DNA of 64,000 nt from Tessaracoccus massiliensis. Lineage in GTDB: Bacteria; Actinomycetota; Actinomycetes; Propionibacteriales; Propionibacteriaceae. The translations under genes were made by a program, and so were the position numbers. This document shows, one piece after another, positions 1-8,332 of the stretch (position 1 is the stretch's first letter; every line of letters begins with the position of its first letter). Below the pieces are notes generated by a model. The model searched no databases. It saw nothing but the letters and a program-made list of their open reading frames with translations, and was not told the DNA's origin. The DNA lies in NCBI RefSeq assembly GCF_000826065.2, contig NZ_LN623541.1, positions 200,926 to 264,925 on the forward strand, in the 5' to 3' direction.

Positions 1-65
1 GGCTGCGGCCCTAGCATCCGCTGGTGGTCGCCTCTCTGGCGATCCGAGAGAGCAGGCGGAGGCAC

Positions 66-1379
66 GTGAGCGCAGCAGAGAGCATCTATTCAGCGTTGGT
101 GAGCCGCAACCATGAGGCCGAGCAGGCGATGCCGGCCGAGGTGCGCGAGCACGTCCCGCGCAACGGCCTGCGGCTGGTGCTGGCCCATGCGCTGCAGTCT
201 TCGGGCGACCAGATCGTCAACGCCTCGACGGTGCTGCCCTGGCTGTTCGCAGCCCTGGGCGTGCCGTCGGCACTCACCGGCGTGCTGGTGCCCATCCGCG
301 AATCCGGCTCGATGCTGCCGCAGGCCTTCCTCACTCCCCTGGTGGTGCGGTTCAGGCGCCGCAAGTGGATCTTCGTCGCAGGCGCGCTGATCCAGGCCGC
401 CGCTGTTGCTGTAATGGCGGCGACCGCTGCTCTCGCCGAGGGTCTGGCCGCGGGCCTGATCATCGTCGCGGCGCTGGCGGTCTTCTCGCTGGGACGGTGC
501 CTGGGTTCGATCGCCTCCAAGGACGTCCAGGGCCGTACCGTGCCCAAGGGCGAACGGGGCCAGATCAACGGGTTGTCCACCACCGCGGCCGGTCTCGTGG
601 CCGTCACGCTCGGCCTCGGCATCCGTCTCCTGGGCGGCGAGCACCTCTCCCCCGGGCAACTGGCCTGGCTGCTCGCTGCGGGCGCGGCCCTCTGGGTGGG
701 GGTGGCGCTGGCCTACGCCTCCATCATGGAGCCCGCCGGCGAGCCCGCGACAGCAGCACAGGACCGCGGGGAGAACTGGTTCCTGGCAACGGTGAGGCTC
801 TTGCGCGAGGACAAGCCGTTCCGGAACTTCGTGGGGGTCCGTAGCCTGCTGCTGGTCTCGTCGCTGAGCCCCCCGTTCATCGTTACCTTGTCGATCCAGG
901 CGGGTGCGGACAGTCTCGCGGGGCTGGGCGGGTTCGTGATCGCTTCGGGGCTCGCCGCCCTGATCGGTGGGCGCCTCTTCGGACGTTTCGCAGACCGCTC
1001 CAGCAAACGCCTGATGAGTATCGGCGCGGGCGTGGCCTCGGCGATCATCATCGCCACCGTCGCCGTCGCCGCGCTGACGGAGATCGACGGCTGGGCGGCC
1101 AACATCGTTTTTGTGGCGGCGTACTTCTCCCTGACGCTGATGCACACCGGCGTGCGGGTGGGCCGCAAGACCTACGTGGTCGACATGGCCGACGGCGACA
1201 AGCGCACCGCCTACGTGGCCGTGTCCAATTCCGCCATGGGCCTGATCCTGCTCATCGTGGGCGCCGTCACGTCGTTGTTGGCGGTCAACCACATCTTCCT
1301 GGCGCTGCTCTTCCTGGCGGCCATGGGCCTGGTGGGAGTCTTCGCGGGCGCCCGGCTGCCCGACGTCTCCAAGGGATGA
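66..1379 (+). CDS. Major facilitator superfamily permease
   Basis: A 437-residue, very hydrophobic protein with about 11-12 membrane segments, the layout of a major facilitator superfamily transporter. The stretch VPIRESGSMLPQ near residue 75, followed by the basic loop RFRRRKW, fits the family's loop between helices 2 and 3. The substrate cannot be read from sequence. I chose GTG 66 because GGAGG lies just before it (58-62) and because the resulting N-terminus (SAAESIYSALVSRN) looks like the short cytoplasmic leader of related permeases. An in-frame GTG at 24 lacks a ribosome site. The gene ends at a hairpin shared with the convergent cold-shock gene. Confidence 0.85.
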   Translation: MSAAESIYSALVSRNHEAEQAMPAEVREHVPRNGLRLVLAHALQSSGDQIVNASTVLPWLFAALGVPSALTGVLVPIRESGSMLPQAFLTPLVVRFRRRKWIFVAGALIQAAAVAVMAATAALAEGLAAGLIIVAALAVFSLGRCLGSIASKDVQGRTVPKGERGQINGLSTTAAGLVAVTLGLGIRLLGGEHLSPGQLAWLLAAGAALWVGVALAYASIMEPAGEPATAAQDRGENWFLATVRLLREDKPFRNFVGVRSLLLVSSLSPPFIVTLSIQAGADSLAGLGGFVIASGLAALIGGRLFGRFADRSSKRLMSIGAGVASAIIIATVAVAALTEIDGWAANIVFVAAYFSLTLMHTGVRVGRKTYVVDMADGDKRTAYVAVSNSAMGLILLIVGAVTSLLAVNHIFLALLFLAAMGLVGVFAGARLPDVSKG

Positions 1380-1390
1380 GCACAGGAAAG

Positions 1391-1429
1391 CCTCAGGGCC
1401 GCGTCTCCGAGGAGACAGCGGCCCTGAGG
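1391..1429. terminator. Hairpin terminator between convergent genes
   Basis: A 12-base arm (1391-1402) pairs perfectly with 1418-1429, and an inner GTCTCC/GGAGAC stem sits inside it with one unpaired A. It lies between the stop of the permease and the stop of the oppositely oriented cold-shock gene, so it probably ends both transcripts. There is no strong T tract. Confidence 0.7.
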
Positions 1430-1445
1430 GTGTGAAGTTCTGAGA

Positions 1446-1652
1446 TCAGCGGATCACGGAGAGGTTCGAAGCCTGCGGACCCTTGGGGCCCTGCTCGACG
1501 TCGTACTCGACCTTGGCGCCCTCGTCGAGGGTGCGGAATCCGGTGGACTGGATCGCGCTGAAGTGCACGAACACGTCAGCCGAGCCGTCGTCAGCTTCGA
1601 TGAAACCGAAGCCCTTGTCGCCGTTGAACCATTTGACAGTACCTGTAGCCAT
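1446..1652 (-). CDS. cspA: Cold-shock protein, CspA family
   Basis: A 68-residue single cold-shock domain beginning [20 protein letters not shown], with the nucleic-acid-binding motifs KGFGFI (RNP1) and DVFVHFSAI (RNP2). Such proteins bind single-stranded RNA and DNA and melt RNA structure. The ATG at 1652 has AAGGGGA upstream; a longer reading frame begins earlier but its extra 20 residues do not belong to the domain. The gene is alone and convergent with the permease. The symbol is the family name; a paralogue name cannot be assigned. Confidence 0.93.
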   Translation of the reverse strand: MATGTVKWFNGDKGFGFIEADDGSADVFVHFSAIQSTGFRTLDEGAKVEYDVEQGPKGPQASNLSVIR

Positions 1653-2208
1653 AATTTTCCCCTTCTGGCGTGGAGTGGCCGACTTTCGACCCTCCGGGTG
1701 CTTGCTCGTCACACAAATCAGAAAGGAACGGGCCTTGTGGGCCCCGTCGCCGAGTGGCTGAGTCCAACACCAACTTATCCGAGCAATAACTGAAGCCTAC
1801 CCTGTTCTGGGCTCAACTACTAATGATGCTGAAATTCGGGCTGTCTACACTTCGTACCGGACGGGAGATTTGGTGTGACGTACCCAGTGCAACCGGGCCG
1901 CAGGGCCACCGGCGCTCCGAGGTCGACCTCATGCAGGAACTCCTCTTCCATGGCAACGTCACCGTCGAAACCAGACGCCCCCACGCCAGAGTCCTGTCCA
2001 TCGCTCTGATGTGCGTCGACGGCGTGCGCGGCGGCCAGCAGGCTTGAGGAGGAGATGCCTCAGCTAGACGGCGGCCACCTCGTCGTCCGTGAGACCCCCC
2101 GCGGGCGACGTCCATCAGCGGGGCCATGTTCATCGGACAGGCCGTCGCCGATGCACCCACCCGTCGAGCGCCAGCCATGGTCTGACCGGGTGCCGCTACC
2201 CTGCTGTC
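1653..2208. other. Intergenic stretch with no recognised gene
   Basis: About 550 bases between the cold-shock gene and the methyltransferase. Short open frames exist on both strands, but none shows a ribosome site plus a recognisable fold. It must hold the cspA promoter and 5' leader at its left end and the methyltransferase promoter at its right end. I see no clear -10/-35 pair. Confidence 0.4.
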
Positions 2209-2907
2209 ATGACAGGCACGGCGGGGACCAACTCCCCCTTCCCCGGAGGGTTCGCTGTGACGCATGCCGACTTCACGGCCTCGCGGCCAGCCGGGGCAGA
2301 GGAGGACGTGCACATGGTCCCCACCGTCGTGGATCAGGTAATCAAGCGGCTCAGCCAGCCCGGCGACATGGTGCTCGACCCGTTTGCCGGGTTCGGCACC
2401 ACGCTCGGGCGCGCACTCGCGCTCGGCCGCCGGGCGGTGGGCGTCGAACTGCTCCCAGAGCGGGTCGATCACATCCGCGAGCACATCCCCGACGCGGGCA
2501 TCGTCGAGGGTGACGCTCGGGAACTCCGAGAGGTCCTTTCTGGCGCCCTTCCCGCCCTGGGTCGCGGCGGCGTCGATCTGATCGTCTCCTCCCCGCCGTA
2601 CATGACCGAGACACATCACGACGCCGATCCACTCACCGCTTACGAGGAGAACACGGGCAACTACCCCCGCTACCTCGCCGAACTGGGACTCGTCGCAGCG
2701 CAGTGCGCAGATCTGCTGAAGCGGGGCGGCTTCATCGTGTGGAACGTGGCGGACATCCACCACATGGGTCACACCACCCACCTCGTCGACGACTGCGCCC
2801 GCGTCCTGGCGCAGTACTTCAGCCCCATCGGCGCCACGCCGATCTCGTGGGACAGGCTGCCCCATGACCTCGTCGCCGACGCGCTGCTCGTCTTCCGCAG
2901 ACTGTGA
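2209..2907 (+). CDS. Orphan DNA methyltransferase (N4/N6 amino type)
   Basis: A 232-residue protein with the two hallmarks of amino-methyltransferases: an AdoMet-binding motif I, DPFAGFGTTLGRAL, near residue 62, and the catalytic SPPY motif (VDLIVSSPPYMTE) near residue 130. Motif I precedes SPPY. SPPY is typical of N4-cytosine enzymes, although N6-adenine activity cannot be excluded. The ATG at 2209 starts MTGTAGTNSPFPGG; earlier in-frame codons give low-quality Arg-rich sequence. No endonuclease gene lies beside it, so it is either an orphan regulatory methylase or a modifier of another nucleic acid. It is smaller than most restriction-modification methylases, with little room for a target-recognition domain. 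Confidence 0.75.
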   Translation: MTGTAGTNSPFPGGFAVTHADFTASRPAGAEEDVHMVPTVVDQVIKRLSQPGDMVLDPFAGFGTTLGRALALGRRAVGVELLPERVDHIREHIPDAGIVEGDARELREVLSGALPALGRGGVDLIVSSPPYMTETHHDADPLTAYEENTGNYPRYLAELGLVAAQCADLLKRGGFIVWNVADIHHMGHTTHLVDDCARVLAQYFSPIGATPISWDRLPHDLVADALLVFRRL

Positions 2908-3042
2908 CGACCTCGACGTGGCGCCCAATGCCCGGGCGATGAAGTGGACGCCAGCCTCACGGACCTGACGTCCAGCCGGGGACGGCGAGGCGTCGGCGTG
3001 TGTTCGCCCACGTGGTCGGCTTCCCGGAGCCGCAGACCGGCT

Positions 3043-3868
3043 TCAGGCCTGGTGACTGATCGGGTGCCCCTCGACGGGACCCTCGGCGTTGGGTCGCCAG
3101 CCCAAATCTGGCGCAACGTGCTGCGCGAAAGCGCTGAGGACATGGAGGTTGTAGTCCACACCGAGCTGCGTCGGGATGGTGAGCATGACAGTGTCGGCGG
3201 CCTGAAGCGCCGCGTCAGCCTTGAGTTGCTCGATCAGTTCGTCGGGCTCGGCGGCGTAGGTCTTACCGAACGTGGAGGCGAAACCGTCGATGACGCCCAC
3301 CTGGTCATGCCCGTGCTGACCCCGGAGGCCGAAGTACCGGCGGTCCACCTCGCTCACGATCGGGAAGATACTGCGGCTGACGGAAACGCGCGGCGTGTGC
3401 ACATGTCCGGCCTCGCGCCAGGTGGCGCGGAAGCGCTCGATCTGCTCGGCTTGGAGGTCTGCGAATGACTCCCCCGTCGCCTCGGTCAGCAGCGTCGAGC
3501 TCATCAGGTTGACCCCCTGCCGGGCGGCCCACTCGGCGGTTTCGCGGGTGCCTGCACCCCACCAGATGCGCTCATCCAATCCCTGCGAGTGCGGCTCGAT
3601 GGACAGTTTGCCCGCCTGTCCGAACTGGGCGGGATCGGCGTCGGCGATCCCCTCCCCACGGATGGCGGCCATGAAGAGGTCGAACTTGCGACGGGCGAGG
3701 TCAGCTCCGCGCGGATCCTCCACGCCCTCGTAGCCGAAGGCCTCCCAACCGCGCAGTGCGGGCTCCGGCGATCCACGGCTGACGCCGAGCGCCACCCTGC
3801 CGTCAGAGATGAGGTCGAGCGCGGCGGCCTCCTCCGCGAGGTAGAGAGGGTTCTCGTACCGCATATCG
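3043..3868 (-). pseudogene. C-terminal part of LLM flavin-dependent oxidoreductase, split by the mercury element
   Basis: Reads RYENPLYLAEEAAALDLISDG through to PISHQA, the C-terminal three quarters of a bacterial-luciferase-like (LLM class) flavin-dependent monooxygenase. The family motif DGRVALGVSRGSPEPAL is intact. The first nine residues of the open frame (MNGRCNHDM) come from the inserted element. The missing N-terminus is found intact at 12446-12684 on the same strand, so one gene of about 350 codons has been cut by insertion at the codons for VID(L/M)RYENPLY. The fragment lacks its own promoter and the first strands of the barrel, so it is probably inactive. Confidence 0.85.
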
Positions 3869-3900
3869 TGGTTGCAACGCCCGTTCACGTAAGCTTGGTT
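3855..3900. other. attL of the mercury element
   Basis: Chromosomal LLM sequence (coding RYENPL on the minus strand) meets element DNA at ATCG 3865-3868. The element side contains GGTTGCAACG, which is roughly inverted relative to GCTACAACC on the element side of the other end. That gives attP an imperfect two-armed symmetry, as expected for a serine-integrase site. Confidence 0.65.
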
Positions 3901-3902
3901 GC

Positions 3903-5339
3903 ATGGTCGAACTGGTAGCGCTGAGGAAGACGAACGAGGTGGCCGCGTACGTCCGCGCCTCCATGGACCGCAAGGGCGACCGCTGGACGGTCGATACGCA
4001 GCTGAGGAAGATCAGGGCGCTGGCCGAGGCCAAGGACTGGAACGTCGTCGAGGTCTACGAGGACAACGCGGTGTCGGCGACGAAGAAGCGCCGCGCTGGC
4101 ACCCGGTGGGCCGAGATGCTGGACGACGCCCGCGCGGGCCGGTTCTCGATGGTGGTCGCCGTGGACATGGACCGGCTCCTGCGCAGCACGAAGGACCTGA
4201 ACACGCTGATCGACCTCGGTCTGCGCGTCGTCACCGTGGACGGCGAGATCGATCTCTCGACGGCGGACGGCGAGTTCCGGGCGACGATGCTCGCCGCTCT
4301 CGCCCGGTTCGAGGCGCGTCGCAAGGCCGAGCGACAGATCAGGTCGAACGAGCGCCGACGTGCCGAGGGCATCCCCACGTCCGCCTGGAAGGCGTTCGGA
4401 TGGTCGAGGGAGGGTGAGCTGATCGAGGAAGAGGCCGACGCGGTTCGGCGGGCCTTCGACGCGTTCCTCGGCGAGCCGTCGCTGTCGATCCGGCGCATCC
4501 GCGAGGACCTGAACAGCGCTGGTCACCTCACCGCCCGCGGCTCGGAATTCTCCGTCGATGCCGTGCGCTACCTGCTCGCGAACCCGCTTTACTGTGGCTA
4601 CATCAAGCACTACGCATCCGGCGAGCTGTACCCGGTGCAGGGCGAGGCGTTCCCGCCCATCGTCAGCGAGCAGACGTGGCGGACCGCGGTGGCGAAGCTG
4701 GAGGACAACGTGCGGAGGTCGGCCAGGCAGGGCAACCAGCCGAAATACCTCCTGTCGACGATCGGGCTGTGCGGGAAGTGCGGTGCGACGCTCGTCTCGG
4801 GGACGAACAGCCGCAAGCAGCCGACGTATCGCTGCGGCGAGCAGTTCCACCTCACCCGCCAACGCGAGCCCGTCGATGCGATGGTCACCGAGGCAGTGCT
4901 CACCCGCCTGTCGTCGGTGGACGTGCACGACCTCGTGATGCCGCAGGAGGACGACGGGCCGGACCGCGAGGAGCTGCTGACCGAGCGGAACGCCCTGGTC
5001 GAGCGCGTAAAGGAGCTGAGCCCGCTGCTGCGCGACATCCATCAGCCGGTCCTGGAGATCACCGCGGCGATCAACGACGTGAAGGTCCGCATCGACGAGA
5101 TCGACGCGGAGCTGCTCGACCGCTCGGTATCCGTGGCGGCGAAGCTGCTGGCAGACGTGGAGGAGGCGGTCGGCACCGCGGAGCGTCGCGAGGTTGTCGA
5201 GTCGAAGTGGAAGGCGTTGGACATAGACCGCCGCCGGATGCTCGTGGACGAGCTGGTGACTGTGACCATCGAGCCCATCGCGCCCGGTCACGTGAAGTTC
5301 GACCCCGACCTCATTCGCATAGAGCCGCGTCGCGACTGA
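3903..5339 (+). CDS. Large serine recombinase (integrase of the mercury element)
   Basis: A 478-residue large serine recombinase that should catalyse integration and excision of this element. The N-terminal resolvase catalytic domain (1-150) has AYVRASMDRKG with the nucleophile at Ser20 and the arginine-rich MDRLLRSTKDL. A recombinase domain follows (RRIREDLNSAG, LANPLYCGYIKHY), then a zinc ribbon (CGKCG near 297) and a C-terminal coiled coil (about 355-430), all normal for phiC31/TP901-type integrases. The ATG at 3903 is 35 bases from the attL crossover. It shares family but little sequence with the second integrase at 36269-37900. Confidence 0.93.
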   Translation: MVELVALRKTNEVAAYVRASMDRKGDRWTVDTQLRKIRALAEAKDWNVVEVYEDNAVSATKKRRAGTRWAEMLDDARAGRFSMVVAVDMDRLLRSTKDLNTLIDLGLRVVTVDGEIDLSTADGEFRATMLAALARFEARRKAERQIRSNERRRAEGIPTSAWKAFGWSREGELIEEEADAVRRAFDAFLGEPSLSIRRIREDLNSAGHLTARGSEFSVDAVRYLLANPLYCGYIKHYASGELYPVQGEAFPPIVSEQTWRTAVAKLEDNVRRSARQGNQPKYLLSTIGLCGKCGATLVSGTNSRKQPTYRCGEQFHLTRQREPVDAMVTEAVLTRLSSVDVHDLVMPQEDDGPDREELLTERNALVERVKELSPLLRDIHQPVLEITAAINDVKVRIDEIDAELLDRSVSVAAKLLADVEEAVGTAERREVVESKWKALDIDRRRMLVDELVTVTIEPIAPGHVKFDPDLIRIEPRRD

Positions 5340-5350
5340 CTCATGAGTCA
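5337..5350. repeat. Perfect 14 bp palindrome overlapping integrase stop
   Basis: TGACTCATGAGTCA reads identically on both strands and overlaps the integrase stop codon. Related half sites (GAGTCAACTCG, GAGTCGACTCG) follow within 35 bases. It could be a regulator or directionality-factor site, or part of a terminator; the sequence alone does not decide. Confidence 0.5.
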
Positions 5351-5520
5351 ACTCGTCATTGCAATGGTGAGTCGACTCGTGGGAGAGTGGTTGCAGACAA
5401 GAAGATCCCACCGGGGCCGCGACTTAGAAGCGCGGGGTTCTGCTCCCGGATGAGTAGCCGGTCAAACAGCCCAACTACCGTGGCGGGGAACCGGAAGATA
5501 CTCATATCTGAGGACTTCCG

Positions 5521-5733
5521 ATGTCTGTCGTTATCGACGTTCCCCGCGCATCCGCGCTTGACTGCCCTGCTCTCGATCAGGACTCGTCTCCCGTTCCGCA
5601 TGCTGATGGGCTCGATCCCGTCATCGCCGCCGCCCGCGCCGCCGGTCGCCGAGCCGGTGAGCGCCTGGCACTCACTCCGCTGACGCCGCGACAGCGCGCC
5701 GCCGTCGCCGCCGTGATGGGCGGTGGTCGCTGA
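5521..5733 (+). CDS. Small hypothetical protein in element replication operon
   Basis: A 70-residue protein (starts MSVVIDVPRASALDC, ends AAVAAVMGGGR) rich in Ala and Arg with no recognised domain. The ATG at 5521 has GAGGA a few bases upstream. Its stop overlaps the start of the next gene (TGATG), which argues that both are translated and coupled. I see no membrane segment. Confidence 0.55.
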   Translation: MSVVIDVPRASALDCPALDQDSSPVPHADGLDPVIAAARAAGRRAGERLALTPLTPRQRAAVAAVMGGGR

Positions 5734-5981
5734 TGAGCGCGAACTCCGCCGCCTTCGATCACCTGACCAGCTTCCGCTGGCGACAGGGCGACCCGTCCCT
5801 CGCCGATGGCGAGGCCCAGCTCTACGACCTCGGCGTGCTCCGCTCCGTGCTGGAGGAGGCCGTCGAGATCGCCGTCGCCGACGCCCGCGCCGACGGGGTG
5901 ACCTGGGCCAGGATCGGCGACGCCCTCGGCGTCACGCATCAGGCTGTCATCAAGCGCTACGGCCGGGGCGGTGGTCGCTGA
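5733..5981 (+). CDS. Small helix-turn-helix protein
   Basis: An 82-residue protein whose C-terminal third, VTWARIGDALGVTHQAVIKR, reads as a helix-turn-helix of the sigma/Xre kind ending in GRGGGR. The acidic N-terminal two thirds (LEEAVEIAVADARADG) look like a helical dimerization region. Its start overlaps the previous stop. Placed between the integrase and the rep region, it could be the recombination directionality factor or a copy-control repressor. Neither role is proven by sequence. Confidence 0.6.
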   Translation: MSANSAAFDHLTSFRWRQGDPSLADGEAQLYDLGVLRSVLEEAVEIAVADARADGVTWARIGDALGVTHQAVIKRYGRGGGR

Positions 5982-6143
5982 TGCACGCCGACGCACGCAA
6001 CCTCAGCACCGCACCCGCCGACCTGACCCCGCCCGGAGGGCCTGGCCTGGCACCCGCCGAAGGCGGGCTGCCCATCGCCGTGATGACGGTCCGCAGCCGT
6101 GCTTCGCACTCCAAGAGTTTCGGGGGCCTCATTCGTTCCTACG

Positions 6144-6280
6144 GGCGCGGCAAGGGCTTGTCGATTGCCGCGCCTTGCAACAACGCGCCTGGTCAGAAGC
6201 CGATTCCGTCTTCGCTGCGTCGCGTCGCCTCGCGGGTTCATTTGAGGTCTCATTTGGGGGTCAATACGGGGTCATTTAGG
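6144..6280. other. Candidate replication origin: hairpin plus short direct repeats upstream of rep
   Basis: A perfect 10 bp stem, GGCGCGGCAA (6144-6153) with TTGCCGCGCC (6165-6174), presents the 11-base loop GGGCTTGTCGA. Sixty bases further come iteron-like repeats: TCATTTGAGGTC (6238-6249), TCATTTGGGGGTC (6250-6262) and GTCATTTAGG (6271-6280). The rep gene starts at 6333. A nick site in a hairpin loop next to Rep-binding iterons is the arrangement known for HUH/CRESS-type rolling-circle origins. The nick position is not proven. Confidence 0.55.
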
Positions 6281-6332
6281 CGCCGCACCCCCTCTGCGGC
6301 CCTCCACGCCGCCTGCGACGGGGGTGGTCGCC

Positions 6333-7745
6333 GTGGCTAAGCAGGAGAACAACCCGACGAGCATCGGGCTCACGCAGTACCTCGATCCGTCGTACTGGAC
6401 CTGGGCTGCCGAGGACCCGAACGGGGCCGCGCTGCTCGAGCAGGGAGCCGGGGCGATCCTCGCCTACGTCGCGCAGCGGCTCGAGGCCATCGGCTGCGAG
6501 GTCATCGAGGCCTACGGAATCGTGCACGACAAGGATGAGCGCGAGGTCTGGAGCGACACGGAGAAGGCTCTGGTGGTCGAGCCGAAGCCCGATCACCTGC
6601 ACGCGGTCATCAAGTTCGCCAGCCGTGCGAAGAGCGCGCCGCTGGATCGGCTCGCGTTCGGCATCGGCGTCGAGCCCCAGTACGTCGAGAAGCCGGGCCG
6701 CGGTCGGTACGCCTTCGACAACATGCTGTCGTACCTGACTCACGTGAAGTATGCGGACAAGCATCAGTACGCGCCGTCGGAGGTCGCCACGGTGCGCGGG
6801 CCGGACTACCTCGGGATCGACGCCCAGCGCCGGGAGACCTGGCTCAAGGGGCGCGCCCACGTGAAGAAGAAGGTCGTCGCGGAGAACTTCGAGGACATGC
6901 GGGAGCGGGTGCTGCAGGGCGAAATCACGCGGGATCAGATCATGCTCACGGACGAACTGTTCGACATCTACTCGCGGCATCAGCGGGAGATCGACGACGC
7001 GCTGTCGGCCTACGGCCAGCGCCGCGCGTACCGGGCGGCCGCGAAGCTGCGCGCCGGTGCCTTCTCGACGCACGTGGTGTTCGTCCACGGGGATGCCGGG
7101 ATCGGCAAGACTCGGTTCGCAACGGATTTCATCACCGAGGCGATTAGCGCGGCCAATGCACATGGCGAGCGGTGGCAGGTCTACCGTGCCGCGACGGGGA
7201 ACCCATTGGATGACTGGCGGGGCGAGGAGGTGCTGCTGCTGGACGATCTGCGGGCCTCGGCGATGGACGCGAACGATTGGCTGCTGCTGCTCGATCCGTA
7301 TAACGCCTCGCCTGCGAAGGCTCGGTACAAGAACAAGGGCGAGGTGGCTCCGCGCCTCATCGTGATTACGGCGACGATCGAGCCGGTCGAGTTCTTCTAC
7401 TACGCCCGCCAGAAGGGCAACGTGGACGAGGCGCTGGACCAGTTCATCCGCCGCCTGGCGTCGGTCGTGAAGGTCTACCGCGCCGACGACATCAACCGCT
7501 ACCTCGTGCAGCACATCGGGAAGATCGAGCCCTACGAGTGGCACCAGTGCAGCATCCCGACCGCCGCGCACACGCCCGGCATGTACGGCAACGCGTACCA
7601 CCAGAACGCCGGGTCGCGGGAACTGACGTACGGTCCGGAGACCTCGGCGGAACACGACGCGGACGGTGCGGTCGCGGAGCTGCTCAGCGGGCTCGCGGTG
7701 CGAAGTCCGGACGTGCCGCTGGCGCTGATCGAAGGTGCCGCATGA
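6333..7745 (+). CDS. HUH endonuclease-SF3 helicase replication initiator (CRESS-like Rep)
   Basis: A 470-residue Rep of two parts. The N-terminal half has the HUH motif HLHAVIKF (His88, His90) and a catalytic-tyrosine candidate in FDNMLSYLTHVKY near residue 134. The C-terminal half has a superfamily 3 helicase core: Walker A GDAGIGKT (253-260) and Walker B VLLLDDL (300-306). This fusion is known from bacterial pCRESS plasmids related to the Reps of circular ssDNA viruses. It should nick the origin upstream and unwind DNA, allowing the excised circle to replicate by rolling circle. GTG 6333 has a G-rich ribosome site at the right distance; GTG 6324 is the alternative. The stop overlaps the mobC start. 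Confidence 0.85.
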   Translation: MAKQENNPTSIGLTQYLDPSYWTWAAEDPNGAALLEQGAGAILAYVAQRLEAIGCEVIEAYGIVHDKDEREVWSDTEKALVVEPKPDHLHAVIKFASRAKSAPLDRLAFGIGVEPQYVEKPGRGRYAFDNMLSYLTHVKYADKHQYAPSEVATVRGPDYLGIDAQRRETWLKGRAHVKKKVVAENFEDMRERVLQGEITRDQIMLTDELFDIYSRHQREIDDALSAYGQRRAYRAAAKLRAGAFSTHVVFVHGDAGIGKTRFATDFITEAISAANAHGERWQVYRAATGNPLDDWRGEEVLLLDDLRASAMDANDWLLLLDPYNASPAKARYKNKGEVAPRLIVITATIEPVEFFYYARQKGNVDEALDQFIRRLASVVKVYRADDINRYLVQHIGKIEPYEWHQCSIPTAAHTPGMYGNAYHQNAGSRELTYGPETSAEHDADGAVAELLSGLAVRSPDVPLALIEGAA

Positions 7746-8332
7746 GCACCGATCAGCATTCGCTCTTCCAGGGGGTCGAGGGGGCCGGAGGCCCCTCGCA
7801 AGCAGGGCTGGAGGACACGAGCGTCAGCGATGTGTCCGACAGGCCTACTGCTTGCCACTCTGGCGTACAGGTGGAGCAGCAGACCGACTCCCAGGTGAAC
7901 ACCGGTCGGGCTGATGCGGAGGCTGTGCGTCAGAGTCACGGCGGCGCGAAGCGTCGTCGTGGGGGCCGCGCGAAGCTCGATACCGACTTCGGGGAGGAGA
8001 CGCTCGCGGCGCTTCGCACTCGTGCGAAGCGGCTCGGGCTGGCTCCGAGCACGTGGGTACGGACCGTCGTACGCGATGCCCTCCACGCCTCCCGCTCGGA
8101 GGAGTTGGACGCCGCCGTGGCGGCGCACCTGCTCGGGGTAGAGGCGCGTGTGCAGGCGTCGGCGGACGCTCGTGAGCTGGCTGCCCAGGTGCGCCCGCTG
8201 GCGATCAACGTCAACGACTTGGATCGCCGCGCGCGCGCCGGTGAGGCGGTGGCGCTGTCGTCGGAGGTGCCCGAGCTGATCGAGCTGCTGCGCGAGGTCC
8301 GCGCCTTGCTCGGGGATCGGACGGCCGCATGA
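7742..8332 (+). CDS. MobC-like relaxosome accessory protein
   Basis: A 196-residue protein. The first 80 residues are low-complexity; after a basic KRRRGGRAKL stretch comes a ribbon-helix-helix-like region (APSTWVRTVVRDALHASRSEELDAAV) and a C-terminal segment LAINVNDLDRRARAGEAV, the position where MobC proteins carry their conserved Asn-rich helix. MobC proteins help the relaxase open oriT. It starts inside the rep stop (ATGA) and its own stop overlaps the relaxase start, so the three genes are translationally coupled. Confidence 0.7.
   Translation: MSTDQHSLFQGVEGAGGPSQAGLEDTSVSDVSDRPTACHSGVQVEQQTDSQVNTGRADAEAVRQSHGGAKRRRGGRAKLDTDFGEETLAALRTRAKRLGLAPSTWVRTVVRDALHASRSEELDAAVAAHLLGVEARVQASADARELAAQVRPLAINVNDLDRRARAGEAVALSSEVPELIELLREVRALLGDRTAA

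Noticed and set aside
1738-1800. GTCGCCGAGTGGCTGAGT resembles the D-arm of a serine tRNA
   Set aside because: No acceptor stem, anticodon arm or T-arm can be built around it.
3885-5411. 508-codon minus-strand frame over the integrase
   Set aside because: Antisense shadow of a clear serine recombinase; Arg/His/Leu-rich and without motifs, as expected from high-GC third positions.
5981-6340. 119-codon open frame between the small HTH gene and rep, starting in a TGATG overlap
   Set aside because: It crosses the candidate origin hairpin and iterons, its sequence has no fold-like pattern, and composition rather than selection explains the open frame. A real peptide here cannot be fully excluded.
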